Assembly: GCA_964448285.1 (NCBI GenBank)
Contig: CAYUWG010000115.1
Coordinates: 1-8,743, forward strand
DNA: 8,743 bases
Direction: 5' to 3'
Source: CAYUWG01 sp964448285
GTDB lineage: Bacteria; Bacteroidota; Ignavibacteria; SZUA-365
Positions 1-6,638 of this stretch are shown here, piece by piece. The notes beneath the pieces are model-generated. The model saw only the letters and a list, made by a program, of their open reading frames with translations. It was not told where the DNA came from and did no database searches. Position 1 is the stretch's first letter. Every line of letters begins with the position of its first letter. The translations under genes were made by a program, and so were the position numbers.

Positions 1-292
1 CCTTCGTGAGCAGTTCACTCACAAACGATGCGATACCGGATTTCTCTCGCGGTTCATGTTCCGAACCGGATTTGATCATCAGGCGAAACGTCACGAGCGG
101 TTGGCTGTTGTTCGTGACAATCAGCACCTTCAGGCCGTTGGAAAGAGTTGTTTCGTGATACGCGGGGAATGCTGCTTTCGGAGCTGGACCGGGTTCCGGT
201 TTCGTCTTTCGCACTTGTGCGAAGGCATTGCCCGCAAGCAATGAAATGATGAGAAGCGCGATGATGCTGTGAAAAACTCTGTGCGTGTTCAT
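1..292 (-). CDS. M16-family peptidase-like protein, inactive partner (partial, N-terminal 97 aa)
   Basis: Only the first 97 residues lie in the window; the gene continues past position 1. It opens with a signal peptide (hydrophobic stretch about residues 8-20, likely cleaved after AFA at residue 25), so the product is exported. Residues 47-97 match the start of an M16 domain: a TLSNGLKVLIV strand, then RLMIKSGSE, then GIASFVSELL. In active M16 enzymes that last segment holds HxxEH; here the three positions read S89, S92 and E93, so the zinc site is lost. Known M16B enzymes often pair such a subunit with an active one encoded next door. The start ATG (292-290) overlaps the stop of the upstream active M16 gene as TAATG, suggesting coupled translation and a heterodimer. 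Family assignment is firm; the non-catalytic role is inferred from the first third only. Confidence 0.85.
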   Translation of the reverse strand, partial: MNTHRVFHSIIALLIISLLAGNAFAQVRKTKPEPGPAPKAAFPAYHETTLSNGLKVLIVTNNSQPLVTFRLMIKSGSEHEPREKSGIASFVSELLTK

Positions 293-1620
293 TAGTTCGT
301 ACCCTCCATGACGACGTATTCAACGACGTTCTTTCTCTGTGGCTGAAGATAGGTGTTTGCGACTCGCTGTAAGTCTTCGCGCGTGACCGCCATGTATTTC
401 TCGATCTCCTCGTTTACGAGACTCGTGTTGCCAAAGAAGAGCGAGTACCGGGCGAGATTGCGAAGCTTGGAGTCCAAAGAACTGAAGCTTCTCGTGAACT
501 CCGCTTCCTTCGCGTTGCGCGCTTTTTGGAACTCTTCCTCCGTCACGCCTTCCTTCTTCACGCGGTCAAGCTCTTCTGCAATCGCATTGCGAATAGGGTC
601 GAGCGCAACGCCTCTGTTCGCGATGCAGAAGAACGCGAACATTCCCGCTTGGTCCATTGCGATGGGAAAACTTCCCGCCTGCACGGCGATTTGATCCTGA
701 TCGACAAGGCGTTGATACAATCGCGAACTGCGACCCGTCGAAAGAATGTTCGCGAGCAACTCCAATGCATAGGAGTCCTCGTGGCGCGAACTGGCGGTTA
801 CGTAAGATTCGATGTAAGCAGGTAGCGGCGTCTGTTGCTCTTCGACGATCATTGTGCGCGGTTCATTCTGTTGTGGGATGACAACATTCACGGGTGGTGG
901 CGACGTACCGGCGGGAATGCCCACGAAGTATTGCTCGATCCATTTCTTGGTCTGCGCAACGTTCAAGTCACCACCGACGACGAGGCATGCGTTGTTCGGC
1001 ATGTAATATCGCCGATGAAAGTCGATGAACTCTTCCTTCGACGCTTGATTGATGTCCTGCGCCACGCCGATTGGCATCCATTCGTAGGGTGTACCCTTGA
1101 ACGTGTTCTTGAAGAGGTTGTCGGCCAACGTTCCGTAGGGACGGCCTTCATAGCGCTGTTTCAGTTCTTCCTTCACGACTTTCCGCTGCGTCTCGATGCC
1201 GAGCGAATCGATGACGAGACTGCGCAAGCGTTCGGATTCAATCCAGAGCGCAAGCTCCAACTGGTTGATTGGAATCTTGAAGAAGTAATCCGTCTGGTCG
1301 AAGGAAGTCGAAGCGTTGAGTACACCACCGGCGCCGGAGATCATTTTGTCGATCTGGCCTCGACCGATGTTTTCCGTGCCTTCGAACATGAGGTGCTCGA
1401 AGAAGTGCGCGAAGCCGGTTCGACCGGCCACCTCGTCCTTCGATCCGACTTTGTAGAGCAAGTACGTCATCGCGGTCGGTGCAGTCCGGTCGATATGAAG
1501 GATGACCGTCATGCCGTTCTTGAGCTTGTACTCTTCGTAAGTAATGGGTTTGAAATCCTGTGCGATGCTCGTGCAGATGAAACCGTTGAGCACGATAAGC
1601 ACGGTGAGAAAACGATTCAT
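292..1620 (-). CDS. M16-family zinc metallopeptidase (pitrilysin/MPP-like, active subunit)
   Basis: Predicted exported zinc endopeptidase of 442 aa, the usual length for a single-unit M16B protein. A signal peptide covers residues 1-20 (cut before Q21). The inverted zinc motif HFFEH lies at residues 72-76: H72 and H76 bind zinc and E75 is the catalytic base. The third ligand is E152 in VVKEEL, about 76 residues later, as expected. The second M16 domain contains the typical GRSSRLYQRLV segment (about residues 296-306), with the conserved Arg and Tyr. The start ATG has a modest AGGT about 6 nt upstream. It follows the HAD gene by 30 nt on the same strand, and its stop overlaps the start of the second, zinc-site-less M16 gene. 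It probably degrades small proteins or peptides in the periplasm; the natural substrate cannot be read from sequence. Confidence 0.95.
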   Translation of the reverse strand: MNRFLTVLIVLNGFICTSIAQDFKPITYEEYKLKNGMTVILHIDRTAPTAMTYLLYKVGSKDEVAGRTGFAHFFEHLMFEGTENIGRGQIDKMISGAGGVLNASTSFDQTDYFFKIPINQLELALWIESERLRSLVIDSLGIETQRKVVKEELKQRYEGRPYGTLADNLFKNTFKGTPYEWMPIGVAQDINQASKEEFIDFHRRYYMPNNACLVVGGDLNVAQTKKWIEQYFVGIPAGTSPPPVNVVIPQQNEPRTMIVEEQQTPLPAYIESYVTASSRHEDSYALELLANILSTGRSSRLYQRLVDQDQIAVQAGSFPIAMDQAGMFAFFCIANRGVALDPIRNAIAEELDRVKKEGVTEEEFQKARNAKEAEFTRSFSSLDSKLRNLARYSLFFGNTSLVNEEIEKYMAVTREDLQRVANTYLQPQRKNVVEYVVMEGTN

Positions 1621-1650
1621 GGGATACCTGTGAAAGAAAAGTGGAGTTGG

Positions 1651-2304
1651 TTATTGATTGCGATGAAAGAGAAAAGGGAGTTCGGGAAGCTCATCGAGCT
1701 TGTGGATGATATAGTCTGCGCCGGTAAGGTATTCTCGCGAAAGCGTCGTCTCAACGGCAACGCAGGTCATTCCTGCGTTCTTCGCTGAAGCGATTCCGAG
1801 CGGTGCATTCTCGACGACGACGCATTCCTTCGGAGTCAATCCGAGATGCCGCATCGCAGTGAGGTACGGCTCTGGATCGGGCTTCGCGTTCTTCACTTCA
1901 TCACCCGTAACGATGAAGTCGAAAAACGAACGTCGCTCTTCGGGAATGGATGCCTGCATATTTCGCAGGGCGGAAGCGGTGACAAGTGCAATCCGATATC
2001 TGCGTTCGCGAAGCGTTGCGATCACCTCGAATGCATTTGGGAAATACGCTACCTCTACGATGGAACGGTAGTATTCGCGCTTTCTTTCGATGAAGCGCTC
2101 ATGCTCGTGATCGGGAAGCGATACGCCGGCCTCTTCGAGCAGCAACGGAAGAATCTCGCGGGAAGCGCGTCCCTCGTGAAGCAGCACGGTGTGCTCGGAG
2201 ACTTCATGATGCAATTCCTTGAACATGTGCGCCCATGCGAGATAGTGATAGTGGAGAGAATCCACGATGACGCCGTCCATATCGAAAAGGAAAGCTCGAA
2301 TCAC
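1651..2304 (-). CDS. HAD-superfamily hydrolase, beta-phosphoglucomutase-like
   Basis: Cytosolic phosphatase or phosphomutase of the HAD subfamily with a helical cap. From the GTG start at 2304 the protein is 217 aa, typical of the family. Motif I is FLFDMDGVIVDS (nucleophile D8, acid/base D10), motif II is T109 in LVTAS, motif III is K141 in AKPDPEPY, and motif IV is VVVENAPLGI (E165, N166). The cap lies between motifs I and II (about residues 16-85). Motif IV is slightly unusual, with EN where beta-PGM has ED. The start is uncertain: the frame is open further upstream and an ATG at 2388 would add 28 residues, but those show no domain, and the GTG puts the catalytic loop at the expected distance from the N terminus. 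Neither start has a clear ribosome site. The substrate is unknown; sugar phosphates are usual for relatives. Confidence 0.88.
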   Translation of the reverse strand: MIRAFLFDMDGVIVDSLHYHYLAWAHMFKELHHEVSEHTVLLHEGRASREILPLLLEEAGVSLPDHEHERFIERKREYYRSIVEVAYFPNAFEVIATLRERRYRIALVTASALRNMQASIPEERRSFFDFIVTGDEVKNAKPDPEPYLTAMRHLGLTPKECVVVENAPLGIASAKNAGMTCVAVETTLSREYLTGADYIIHKLDELPELPFLFHRNQ

Positions 2305-2407
2305 TGCCGATTTTTCGTAGTCGCTCAAACCGATGCGCAAGTTAAGGAGATTTGGGGGTTGAATTGAGAACGCTTCCGATGCTGTCATTGCATGAGAGCA
2401 GCCTGCC

Positions 2408-3004
2408 CTACGAGTGCAAGAAGGGAAGTTGCGCAGCCGTACAGAGGACGCCGACGACGATTCCCGCGACGACTTCTGCAAACGTGTGCGCTTGCGTTTT
2501 CACTCGTGCCCAACCTGTCAACACGATCAATGGAAAGCTGAAAAGGAGAATCGAGCCATACACGGGATAGAAAAACACGGCGGGGACAACGATGCCCATC
2601 ATATGTGCGGAGAGCTTGTAGAAGCGATTGATTCCCAGCAGCACGAGCATGTTGATCGTGAGGCAAACCATCAGCGCGCTCGCGTACCACGGCGTGTTCA
2701 TCAGAATGAGAATGACGGAGCCGCAAAGAGTCAGCGACGAGCTGACGACGTAAGGAAGCGTGCGTCCTGACCGGTCCGGCTCATCATAAGCGCGGAGTTT
2801 CTTTTTCTTCCGCAACCAGAGAACGAAGACGATTTGCAGACCTCCCGCGAAAAGCGAGGCAATGAACCACTGAATGGCAGAGAAGCTTCCATCGGGCGAT
2901 TCGAAGAACAAGAGGGTGAATGCCGCGACAGAGATCGTCGGTGGGACAAGCAGGAGGGAAATCGTTCGCGCAATGAGCACGGAATTCATGACCACAAAAT
3001 ACAA
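2408..3004 (-). CDS. PAP2-superfamily membrane phosphatase
   Basis: Small integral membrane protein (198 aa) with about six hydrophobic segments (residues 9-33, 45-64, 85-103, 107-125, 136-148, 151-164), and one more near the C terminus (178-193). The PAP2 signature can be traced in degenerate form. A basic stretch with R81 (RSGRTLPY) stands for KxxxxxxRP. LSAH (H134) stands for PSGH. RVKTQAHTFAEVVAG (R167, H173, E177) stands for SRxxxxxHxxxD. PAP2 enzymes remove phosphate from lipid phosphates such as undecaprenyl pyrophosphate or phosphatidylglycerol phosphate; the substrate here is unknown. A TTG start at 3004 is chosen because an AGAGG lies 8 nt upstream; an ATG at 2989 would shorten the protein by five residues and has no clear ribosome site. 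It is divergent from the iron operon and probably leads the minus-strand cluster. Confidence 0.82.
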   Translation of the reverse strand: MYFVVMNSVLIARTISLLLVPPTISVAAFTLLFFESPDGSFSAIQWFIASLFAGGLQIVFVLWLRKKKKLRAYDEPDRSGRTLPYVVSSSLTLCGSVILILMNTPWYASALMVCLTINMLVLLGINRFYKLSAHMMGIVVPAVFFYPVYGSILLFSFPLIVLTGWARVKTQAHTFAEVVAGIVVGVLCTAAQLPFLHS

Positions 3005-3012
3005 TCCGTCAT

Positions 3013-3017
3013 CCTCT
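3013..3017 (-). promoter_or_regulatory. Ribosome binding site favouring the TTG start of the PAP2 gene
   Basis: On the minus strand these bases read AGAGG and sit 8 nt before the TTG codon at 3004-3002. The alternative ATG at 2989-2987 is preceded by no comparable purine-rich tract, so the longer reading is preferred, with moderate certainty. Confidence 0.45.
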
Positions 3018-3097
3018 GTTCGCCATCACGAGTGATCGCTCGCTGGCGGATGCTATGCTGTGGTTCTCTATGAAAGAGGTGAAAAAATCATGAAGCC

Positions 3098-3128
3098 TTG
3101 ACATCGAATTTAGATTCGTCTAAATTTG
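3098..3128 (+). promoter_or_regulatory. Promoter of the iron operon
   Basis: TTGACA at 3098-3103 is followed after exactly 17 nt by TAAATT at 3121-3126, a near-ideal sigma70 layout. The same site also reads TTG (3098-3100), 20 nt, then TAAATTTG (3121-3128), a full match to the Bacteroidota -7 consensus TAnnTTTG. Either way transcription would start around 3132-3136, at the start codon of the DtxR-family gene. The promoter points right, into the DtxR-cytochrome-Rieske-Feo operon. No equally good leftward promoter for the PAP2 gene was found in 3005-3135. Confidence 0.75.
3107..3126. promoter_or_regulatory. DtxR/MntR-type operator (perfect inverted repeat)
   Basis: AATTTAGA (3107-3114) and TCTAAATT (3119-3126) are exact reverse complements separated by the 4 nt TTCG. 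The half-sites carry the TTAG/CTAA cores typical of DtxR/IdeR/MntR operators. The repeat fills most of the promoter spacer and the whole -10 element, so a bound repressor would block RNA polymerase. The most likely ligand is the DtxR-family protein encoded immediately downstream, which would give metal-dependent autoregulation of the entire operon. The site is symmetrical and lies about 100 bp from the divergent PAP2 start, so an effect on that gene is possible but not shown. Confidence 0.8.
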
Positions 3129-3135
3129 TTTTGTG

Positions 3136-3810
3136 ATGAGTCGAAAAATGACACCCCTTAGCCACACGATCGAAGATTATCTCAAAGCGATATACATGCT
3201 TCAGGAAGAAAACACCGCGACGACGACCGATATCGCGCGCAGGATGAGCGTTTCTCCCGCGTCGGCTACGAGCATGATGAAACGCCTTGCAAAAATGGGA
3301 CTCGTCAAGCATCAGCACTACCAGGGTGTTACGCTGACAAAATCCGGAAAGAAGATCGCCCTTGAGATTGTCAGGCATCATCGGCTTCTCGAATTGTACC
3401 TCTCCGAGATTATGGGATTGCCTCTCGATACCGTACATGATGAAGCAGAGCGGCTCGAGCATCACATCTCTGAAGAATTCGAAGACCGTATGGCTGAGCT
3501 CCTCGGACACCCGACGCATGACCCGCATGGGCATCCGATCCCGACGAAAGACGGCCAGGTCTCGGAAATCATAGCCCATCCGCTTGCAGAGGCACAGCCC
3601 GGACAGGCGTTCGTCATCCATCGCGTATCGGATGCGGATCCCGAACTTCTCCGCTATCTCAAAGACTTAGGATTGATGCCGAAGGTCATCGGAGAAATCA
3701 TTGAGATTGCGCCATTCAGCGGTCCGATCACTCTTCGCATCGGGGACAAGCAATCTGTCGTTGGGTACGAGGTATCGAAACACGTCTTTGTTGGATCAGT
3801 GGATGATTGA
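3136..3810 (+). CDS. DtxR/MntR-family metal-dependent transcriptional repressor
   Basis: Cytosolic metalloregulator of about 224 aa with the long DtxR architecture. It has an N-terminal winged helix (about 8-72; recognition-helix region SPASATSMMKRLAKMGLV), a dimerisation/metal domain (about 75-140) and a C-terminal SH3/FeoA-like domain (about 150-220). Visible metal ligands follow family positions: D14 in IEDYLKAIY (DtxR Met10, MntR Asp8), the HHRLLE segment (DtxR His79/Glu83), and VHDEAERLEHH (DtxR His98, Cys102 replaced by Glu, then Glu105/His106). The Asp and Glu at the selectivity positions resemble MntR/SloR-type regulators rather than iron-type DtxR, although the neighbours are iron genes. 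An alternative GTG start lies at 3133 and another ATG at 3151. The gene sits directly behind the palindromic operator and is probably autoregulated. The stop is 1 nt before the next gene's ATG. Confidence 0.95.
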   Translation: MSRKMTPLSHTIEDYLKAIYMLQEENTATTTDIARRMSVSPASATSMMKRLAKMGLVKHQHYQGVTLTKSGKKIALEIVRHHRLLELYLSEIMGLPLDTVHDEAERLEHHISEEFEDRMAELLGHPTHDPHGHPIPTKDGQVSEIIAHPLAEAQPGQAFVIHRVSDADPELLRYLKDLGLMPKVIGEIIEIAPFSGPITLRIGDKQSVVGYEVSKHVFVGSVDD

Positions 3811-3811
3811 T

Positions 3812-5047
3812 ATGAATTCGTTGAATGCTTTTATCACGCACCTGTTATTATCGGTCTCTGTTGTTCTTTCACTTTCGAGCTGTGATGCTCTGTTACCGGA
3901 AGCGCACCCATCGGAAGACATTCTCAATGAACCGATCGAGGAGCTTACTCCGGAGCAAAGGGCATTTCATCTTCACGGCGATGAGGAGTTTGGAAGGACC
4001 TTCTCGGAAAGGGACGGGTTGGGACCGGTCTTCGTCAGTACTTCCTGCGAAAGCTGTCACATTGCCGATGGAAAGGGACATCCACTTACGACACTCACAC
4101 GATTCGGTAGATACGACGGCGCACGGTGGGACCGGATGGAATACGCCGGAGGGCCGCAGCTTCAACATCGTGCGATTGCCGGATATGTACCTGAAGTCAT
4201 TCCAGCACATGCAACGGGAGTTTCTCGGTTCATGCCTCCAGCGGTCACCGGGCTTGGATACCTCGAAGCAGTTTCCGATGAGGATATCCTCGCGCTTGCC
4301 GACCCGACGGACAGTGATGGTGATGGAGTACGCGGAATTCCGAACTACATCGCACCGCCTTCCTATTTCGTTCCCCGTCCACATCACATTCCGATGAATG
4401 GAAAGTACATCGGTCGGTTCGGCAAGAAGGCAGGCGCCATCGACTTGCTTCATCAAACTGTCAACGCATATAAGCAGGACATCGGCATTACGTCGGATTT
4501 CGAGCCGGAGGATATTTACAATCCCTTAGGCGGGGAATTGACGGTGGATAAAGCAGCCGACCCGGAGGTGTCGTCGGCGACTGTCAACGCTGTAGTCTTT
4601 TACATTCGTACACTCAAGGTTCCGCCTCGCCGCAAGCAAAGCGATTCACGGATTCTCGAAGGGGAAAGGCTGTTCAAACAAGTCGGCTGTGCAACGTGTC
4701 ATGTCCCGACGCTGAAAACAGGCAAAAGCGATATTGCAGCCTTGAGTGAAAAGACCTTCCATCCATTTACCGATTTGCTCATGCACGATATGGGAATCGA
4801 ACTGGACGACGGCTACGTCGAAGGTTCGGCCGCTTCATCCTACTGGCGTACGGCACCGCTGTGGGGCATCGGTCTTGCCGCAAGATCTCAGGGAGGCAAA
4901 CCGTTCTATCTCCATGATGGTCGTGCACGGACGCTGCGTGATGCGATTCAATATCATGGTGGTGAGGCATCCGGAAGCCGGTCGCGCTTCAATGCATTGA
5001 ATGAGCAGGAAAAGGAATCGCTCATCCGTTTTTTGGAGTCACTCTGA
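3812..5047 (+). CDS. Di-heme c-type cytochrome lipoprotein, DHOR/DUF1111 family
   Basis: Exported di-heme protein of 411 aa from the COG3488/DHOR family (often called thiol oxidoreductase; true reaction unproven). The leader ends in SLSSC, a lipobox with lipidated C24, so it should be membrane-anchored in the periplasm; residue +2 is Asp. Two c-type heme sites are visible: CESCH at 79-83 and CATCH at 293-297. A DSDGDG loop near residues 167-172 looks calcium-binding. The C-terminal third carries the family signature: LLMHDMGIELDDG, YWRTAPLWGIGL, FYLHDGRARTLRDAIQYHGGEA. Relatives are often encoded beside imelysin-type iron-uptake genes. Here it lies between a DtxR repressor and a Rieske protein in a Feo operon, so it may perform iron or peroxide redox chemistry in the periplasm (inference). 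The chosen ATG lies 1 nt after the previous stop; ATG 3803 would overlap that gene by 8 nt. Confidence 0.93.
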   Translation: MNSLNAFITHLLLSVSVVLSLSSCDALLPEAHPSEDILNEPIEELTPEQRAFHLHGDEEFGRTFSERDGLGPVFVSTSCESCHIADGKGHPLTTLTRFGRYDGARWDRMEYAGGPQLQHRAIAGYVPEVIPAHATGVSRFMPPAVTGLGYLEAVSDEDILALADPTDSDGDGVRGIPNYIAPPSYFVPRPHHIPMNGKYIGRFGKKAGAIDLLHQTVNAYKQDIGITSDFEPEDIYNPLGGELTVDKAADPEVSSATVNAVVFYIRTLKVPPRRKQSDSRILEGERLFKQVGCATCHVPTLKTGKSDIAALSEKTFHPFTDLLMHDMGIELDDGYVEGSAASSYWRTAPLWGIGLAARSQGGKPFYLHDGRARTLRDAIQYHGGEASGSRSRFNALNEQEKESLIRFLESL

Positions 5048-5049
5048 CG

Positions 5050-5466
5050 ATGGATCGAAAAGCGTTTCTCAAAACTCTCGGCCTCTCGATGCTCACTCTT
5101 CCGGTCACGTCCCTTCTCGAAGGTTGTACAAGCCTGCGAACCGTGCAAGCTGTTCGTGACGGTGGAATGCTGCGCATCCCGCTATCGGAGTTCGCCTCAT
5201 TTTCAGCGATGATCGTGGAGGATGCCGGCCTTCCGGCGCCGGTGTTCGTGTCGCATTTCGAGGGGAATTACTCCGCCGTTCTCATGCAATGCACGCACAA
5301 GCGATGTACGGTTCAACCTGTTGGGCGAGCGCTTGTTTGTCCCTGCCACGGAAGCGAATACGAACTCAACGGCATAGTCGTGAAGAAGCCCGCGGAGCGA
5401 AATCTCATCGCCTTCCCCGTAAGCATCGAACGTAACCATCTGGTCATTCGTGCAGGTGAATCATGA
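5050..5466 (+). CDS. Rieske [2Fe-2S] protein, exported
   Basis: Small iron-sulfur electron-transfer protein (138 aa). The cluster motif is C81-T-H83 and C97-P-C-H100, with the extra cysteines C86 and C99 that form a disulfide in high-potential Rieske proteins of bc1/b6f type. The loop between the two motifs is short (13 residues) and carries Arg where b6f proteins have Gly (CTHKRC). The leader MDRKAFLKTLG resembles a Tat signal with RK in place of RR, which suits a folded cluster protein; it ends in LLEGC (C26), a lipobox-like but imperfect sequence. No cytochrome b partner is present, so this is not a bc complex gene. It starts 2 nt after the di-heme cytochrome gene and overlaps the next by 4 nt. 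An electron partner for the cytochrome is the simplest reading (inference). Confidence 0.92.
   Translation: MDRKAFLKTLGLSMLTLPVTSLLEGCTSLRTVQAVRDGGMLRIPLSEFASFSAMIVEDAGLPAPVFVSHFEGNYSAVLMQCTHKRCTVQPVGRALVCPCHGSEYELNGIVVKKPAERNLIAFPVSIERNHLVIRAGES
5454..5459 (+). promoter_or_regulatory. Ribosome binding site of the outer-membrane barrel gene
   Basis: AGGTGA ends 3 nt before the ATG at 5463 and lies within the last codons of the Rieske gene. It fixes the barrel gene's start at the ATGA overlap rather than at any downstream codon. Confidence 0.55.
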
Positions 5467-6638
5467 AGGCCTTTCTATTGCTCTTGATTCCGGTATTGCT
5501 GATTGCCGAGAAGGTAAGCGCTCAGGATGAACCGTTGAGCAAGGATGCGATCTATGACCGCCCCTTCATTACGATCGGGTCTTCCGCGACAGCCGTCGGT
5601 GGATACCTCGAAGGCAATACGAACTATTTCGCTGAGGACGGCGTCAGCGAAGGCTTCTCGATGGAACTGCGGCGTTTCAATATGTTTCTCTATTCCAACA
5701 TCGGCTCGCGTATCCGCTTTCTCTCTGAACTGGAGTTCGAACACGGAGCGAGAGAAATCAATCTCGAAACCGCGTTGCTCGATGTGATCATCGATCCGGC
5801 GCTGGTTCTTCGCGGCGGGATTCTCCTTCCTCCGCTCGGTGCATTCAACCAGAATCACGACAGCCCGAAGTGGGACTTCGTCGAACGACCTCTCGTATCC
5901 ACGAAGCTCATTCCCTCTACGTATTCCGATATCGGTTTTGGGATACACGGTGTTTTCGCATTCAGCACGATGCGACTTGGATACGAAGCTTATGCGATCA
6001 ATGGTCTCGGTTCCGAAATTCTCCTCAATGAGGAAGGCCGCACGTTCATCCCGGCAGGGAAGCACGAAGAGCTGTTCGGACACGACAACAATGCTTCGCC
6101 CGCGTGGGTCGGGAAAATCTCATTGCAGGAAAAGACGCTCGGTGAGTTCGGTCTTTCTGCGTACACGGGTGCGTACAATGTTTTCGAAATCGAAGGCACG
6201 CCCGTCGATGAAAAGCGATCGTTGACGATTCTTGCCGCCGATCTGCATACGGAGTTTTCAGAAGTCTCCCTTCGAGGAGAAGGCGCCTTCGCGACATTGG
6301 AACAGCCTGCTTCCACGTTTGAGCTTTTCGGCGATAGTCAATGGGGATTGTTCATCGAAGCGGGATATCCGCTCTTTGTCGGTCGCTTGCTCGATTTCAA
6401 AGAGGTCAGTGTGTCATCACACGTGCGTTTCGAATATGTCGATTTCAACGTCGGCACATTTTCATCGACCGGCGAAAAGCGGTTCGATGACATCACCGCG
6501 CTGGCGGGAAGCATTTCCGTGCGTCCCGTTTCGACCGTTGTCTTGCGCATGAATTACCGATACCACTGGATTCGCGACATCCTCGGCAATGCCTCCAACC
6601 GTGCCGGATTTCAATTTGGTTTTGCAGCGTACTTCTGA
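5463..6638 (+). CDS. Outer-membrane beta-barrel protein, porin-like
   Basis: 391 aa with a clear signal peptide (residues 1-20, cut after VSA before QDE). The mature chain has alternating hydrophobic/polar strands rich in aromatic and Gly residues, and it ends in a phenylalanine (GFAAYF), the usual C-terminal signature of barrel proteins recognised by BamA. The segment around residues 115-160 (GGILLPPLGAFNQNHDSP, then FVERPLVST and IPSTYSDIGFGIHG) recalls phosphate-selective-porin-like barrels of the OprP/OprO type and related FCB proteins. This is recalled similarity, not a search. No plug or TonB box is evident, so it is not a TonB-dependent receptor. It overlaps the Rieske gene by 4 nt (ATGA) and the DtxR-FeoA gene by 1 nt (TGATG), so it is co-translated with iron genes and may admit iron species. 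The substrate is unknown. Confidence 0.85.
   Translation: MKAFLLLLIPVLLIAEKVSAQDEPLSKDAIYDRPFITIGSSATAVGGYLEGNTNYFAEDGVSEGFSMELRRFNMFLYSNIGSRIRFLSELEFEHGAREINLETALLDVIIDPALVLRGGILLPPLGAFNQNHDSPKWDFVERPLVSTKLIPSTYSDIGFGIHGVFAFSTMRLGYEAYAINGLGSEILLNEEGRTFIPAGKHEELFGHDNNASPAWVGKISLQEKTLGEFGLSAYTGAYNVFEIEGTPVDEKRSLTILAADLHTEFSEVSLRGEGAFATLEQPASTFELFGDSQWGLFIEAGYPLFVGRLLDFKEVSVSSHVRFEYVDFNVGTFSSTGEKRFDDITALAGSISVRPVSTVVLRMNYRYHWIRDILGNASNRAGFQFGFAAYF

Noticed and set aside
835..1788. Long open frame of about 317 codons on the plus strand opposite the M16 peptidase gene.
   Set aside because: It is fully antisense to a gene with clear catalytic motifs, shows no domain or signal, and runs into the HAD gene on the other strand; it is an artefact of codon bias.
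2381..2407. Possible hairpin between the PAP2 and HAD genes (TGCT/AGCA arms).
   Set aside because: The arms are only four bases and no T-run follows, so it does not qualify as a terminator.
3070..3101. Tiny reading frames upstream of the promoter (MKEVKKS, then a three-codon frame) with an SD-like AGAGGTGA.
   Set aside because: They lie upstream of the predicted transcription start and partly within the -35 element, so they would not be on the operon mRNA; a leader peptide role is not supported.
3088..3621. Open frame of 177 codons on the minus strand opposite the DtxR-family gene.
   Set aside because: It has no recognisable motif, no ribosome site, and covers the promoter and operator; the opposite strand has an unmistakable DtxR protein.
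3701..3811. Longer N-terminal extension of the di-heme cytochrome frame into the DtxR gene.
   Set aside because: A lipoprotein signal with SLSSC lipobox begins at ATG 3812; the upstream part overlaps the SH3 domain coding region and would bury the signal peptide.
5475..6083. Open frame of 202 codons on the minus strand opposite the barrel gene.
   Set aside because: Its composition is charge-rich and low in structure, typical of an antisense shadow; the barrel frame has a signal peptide, coupling and a C-terminal Phe.
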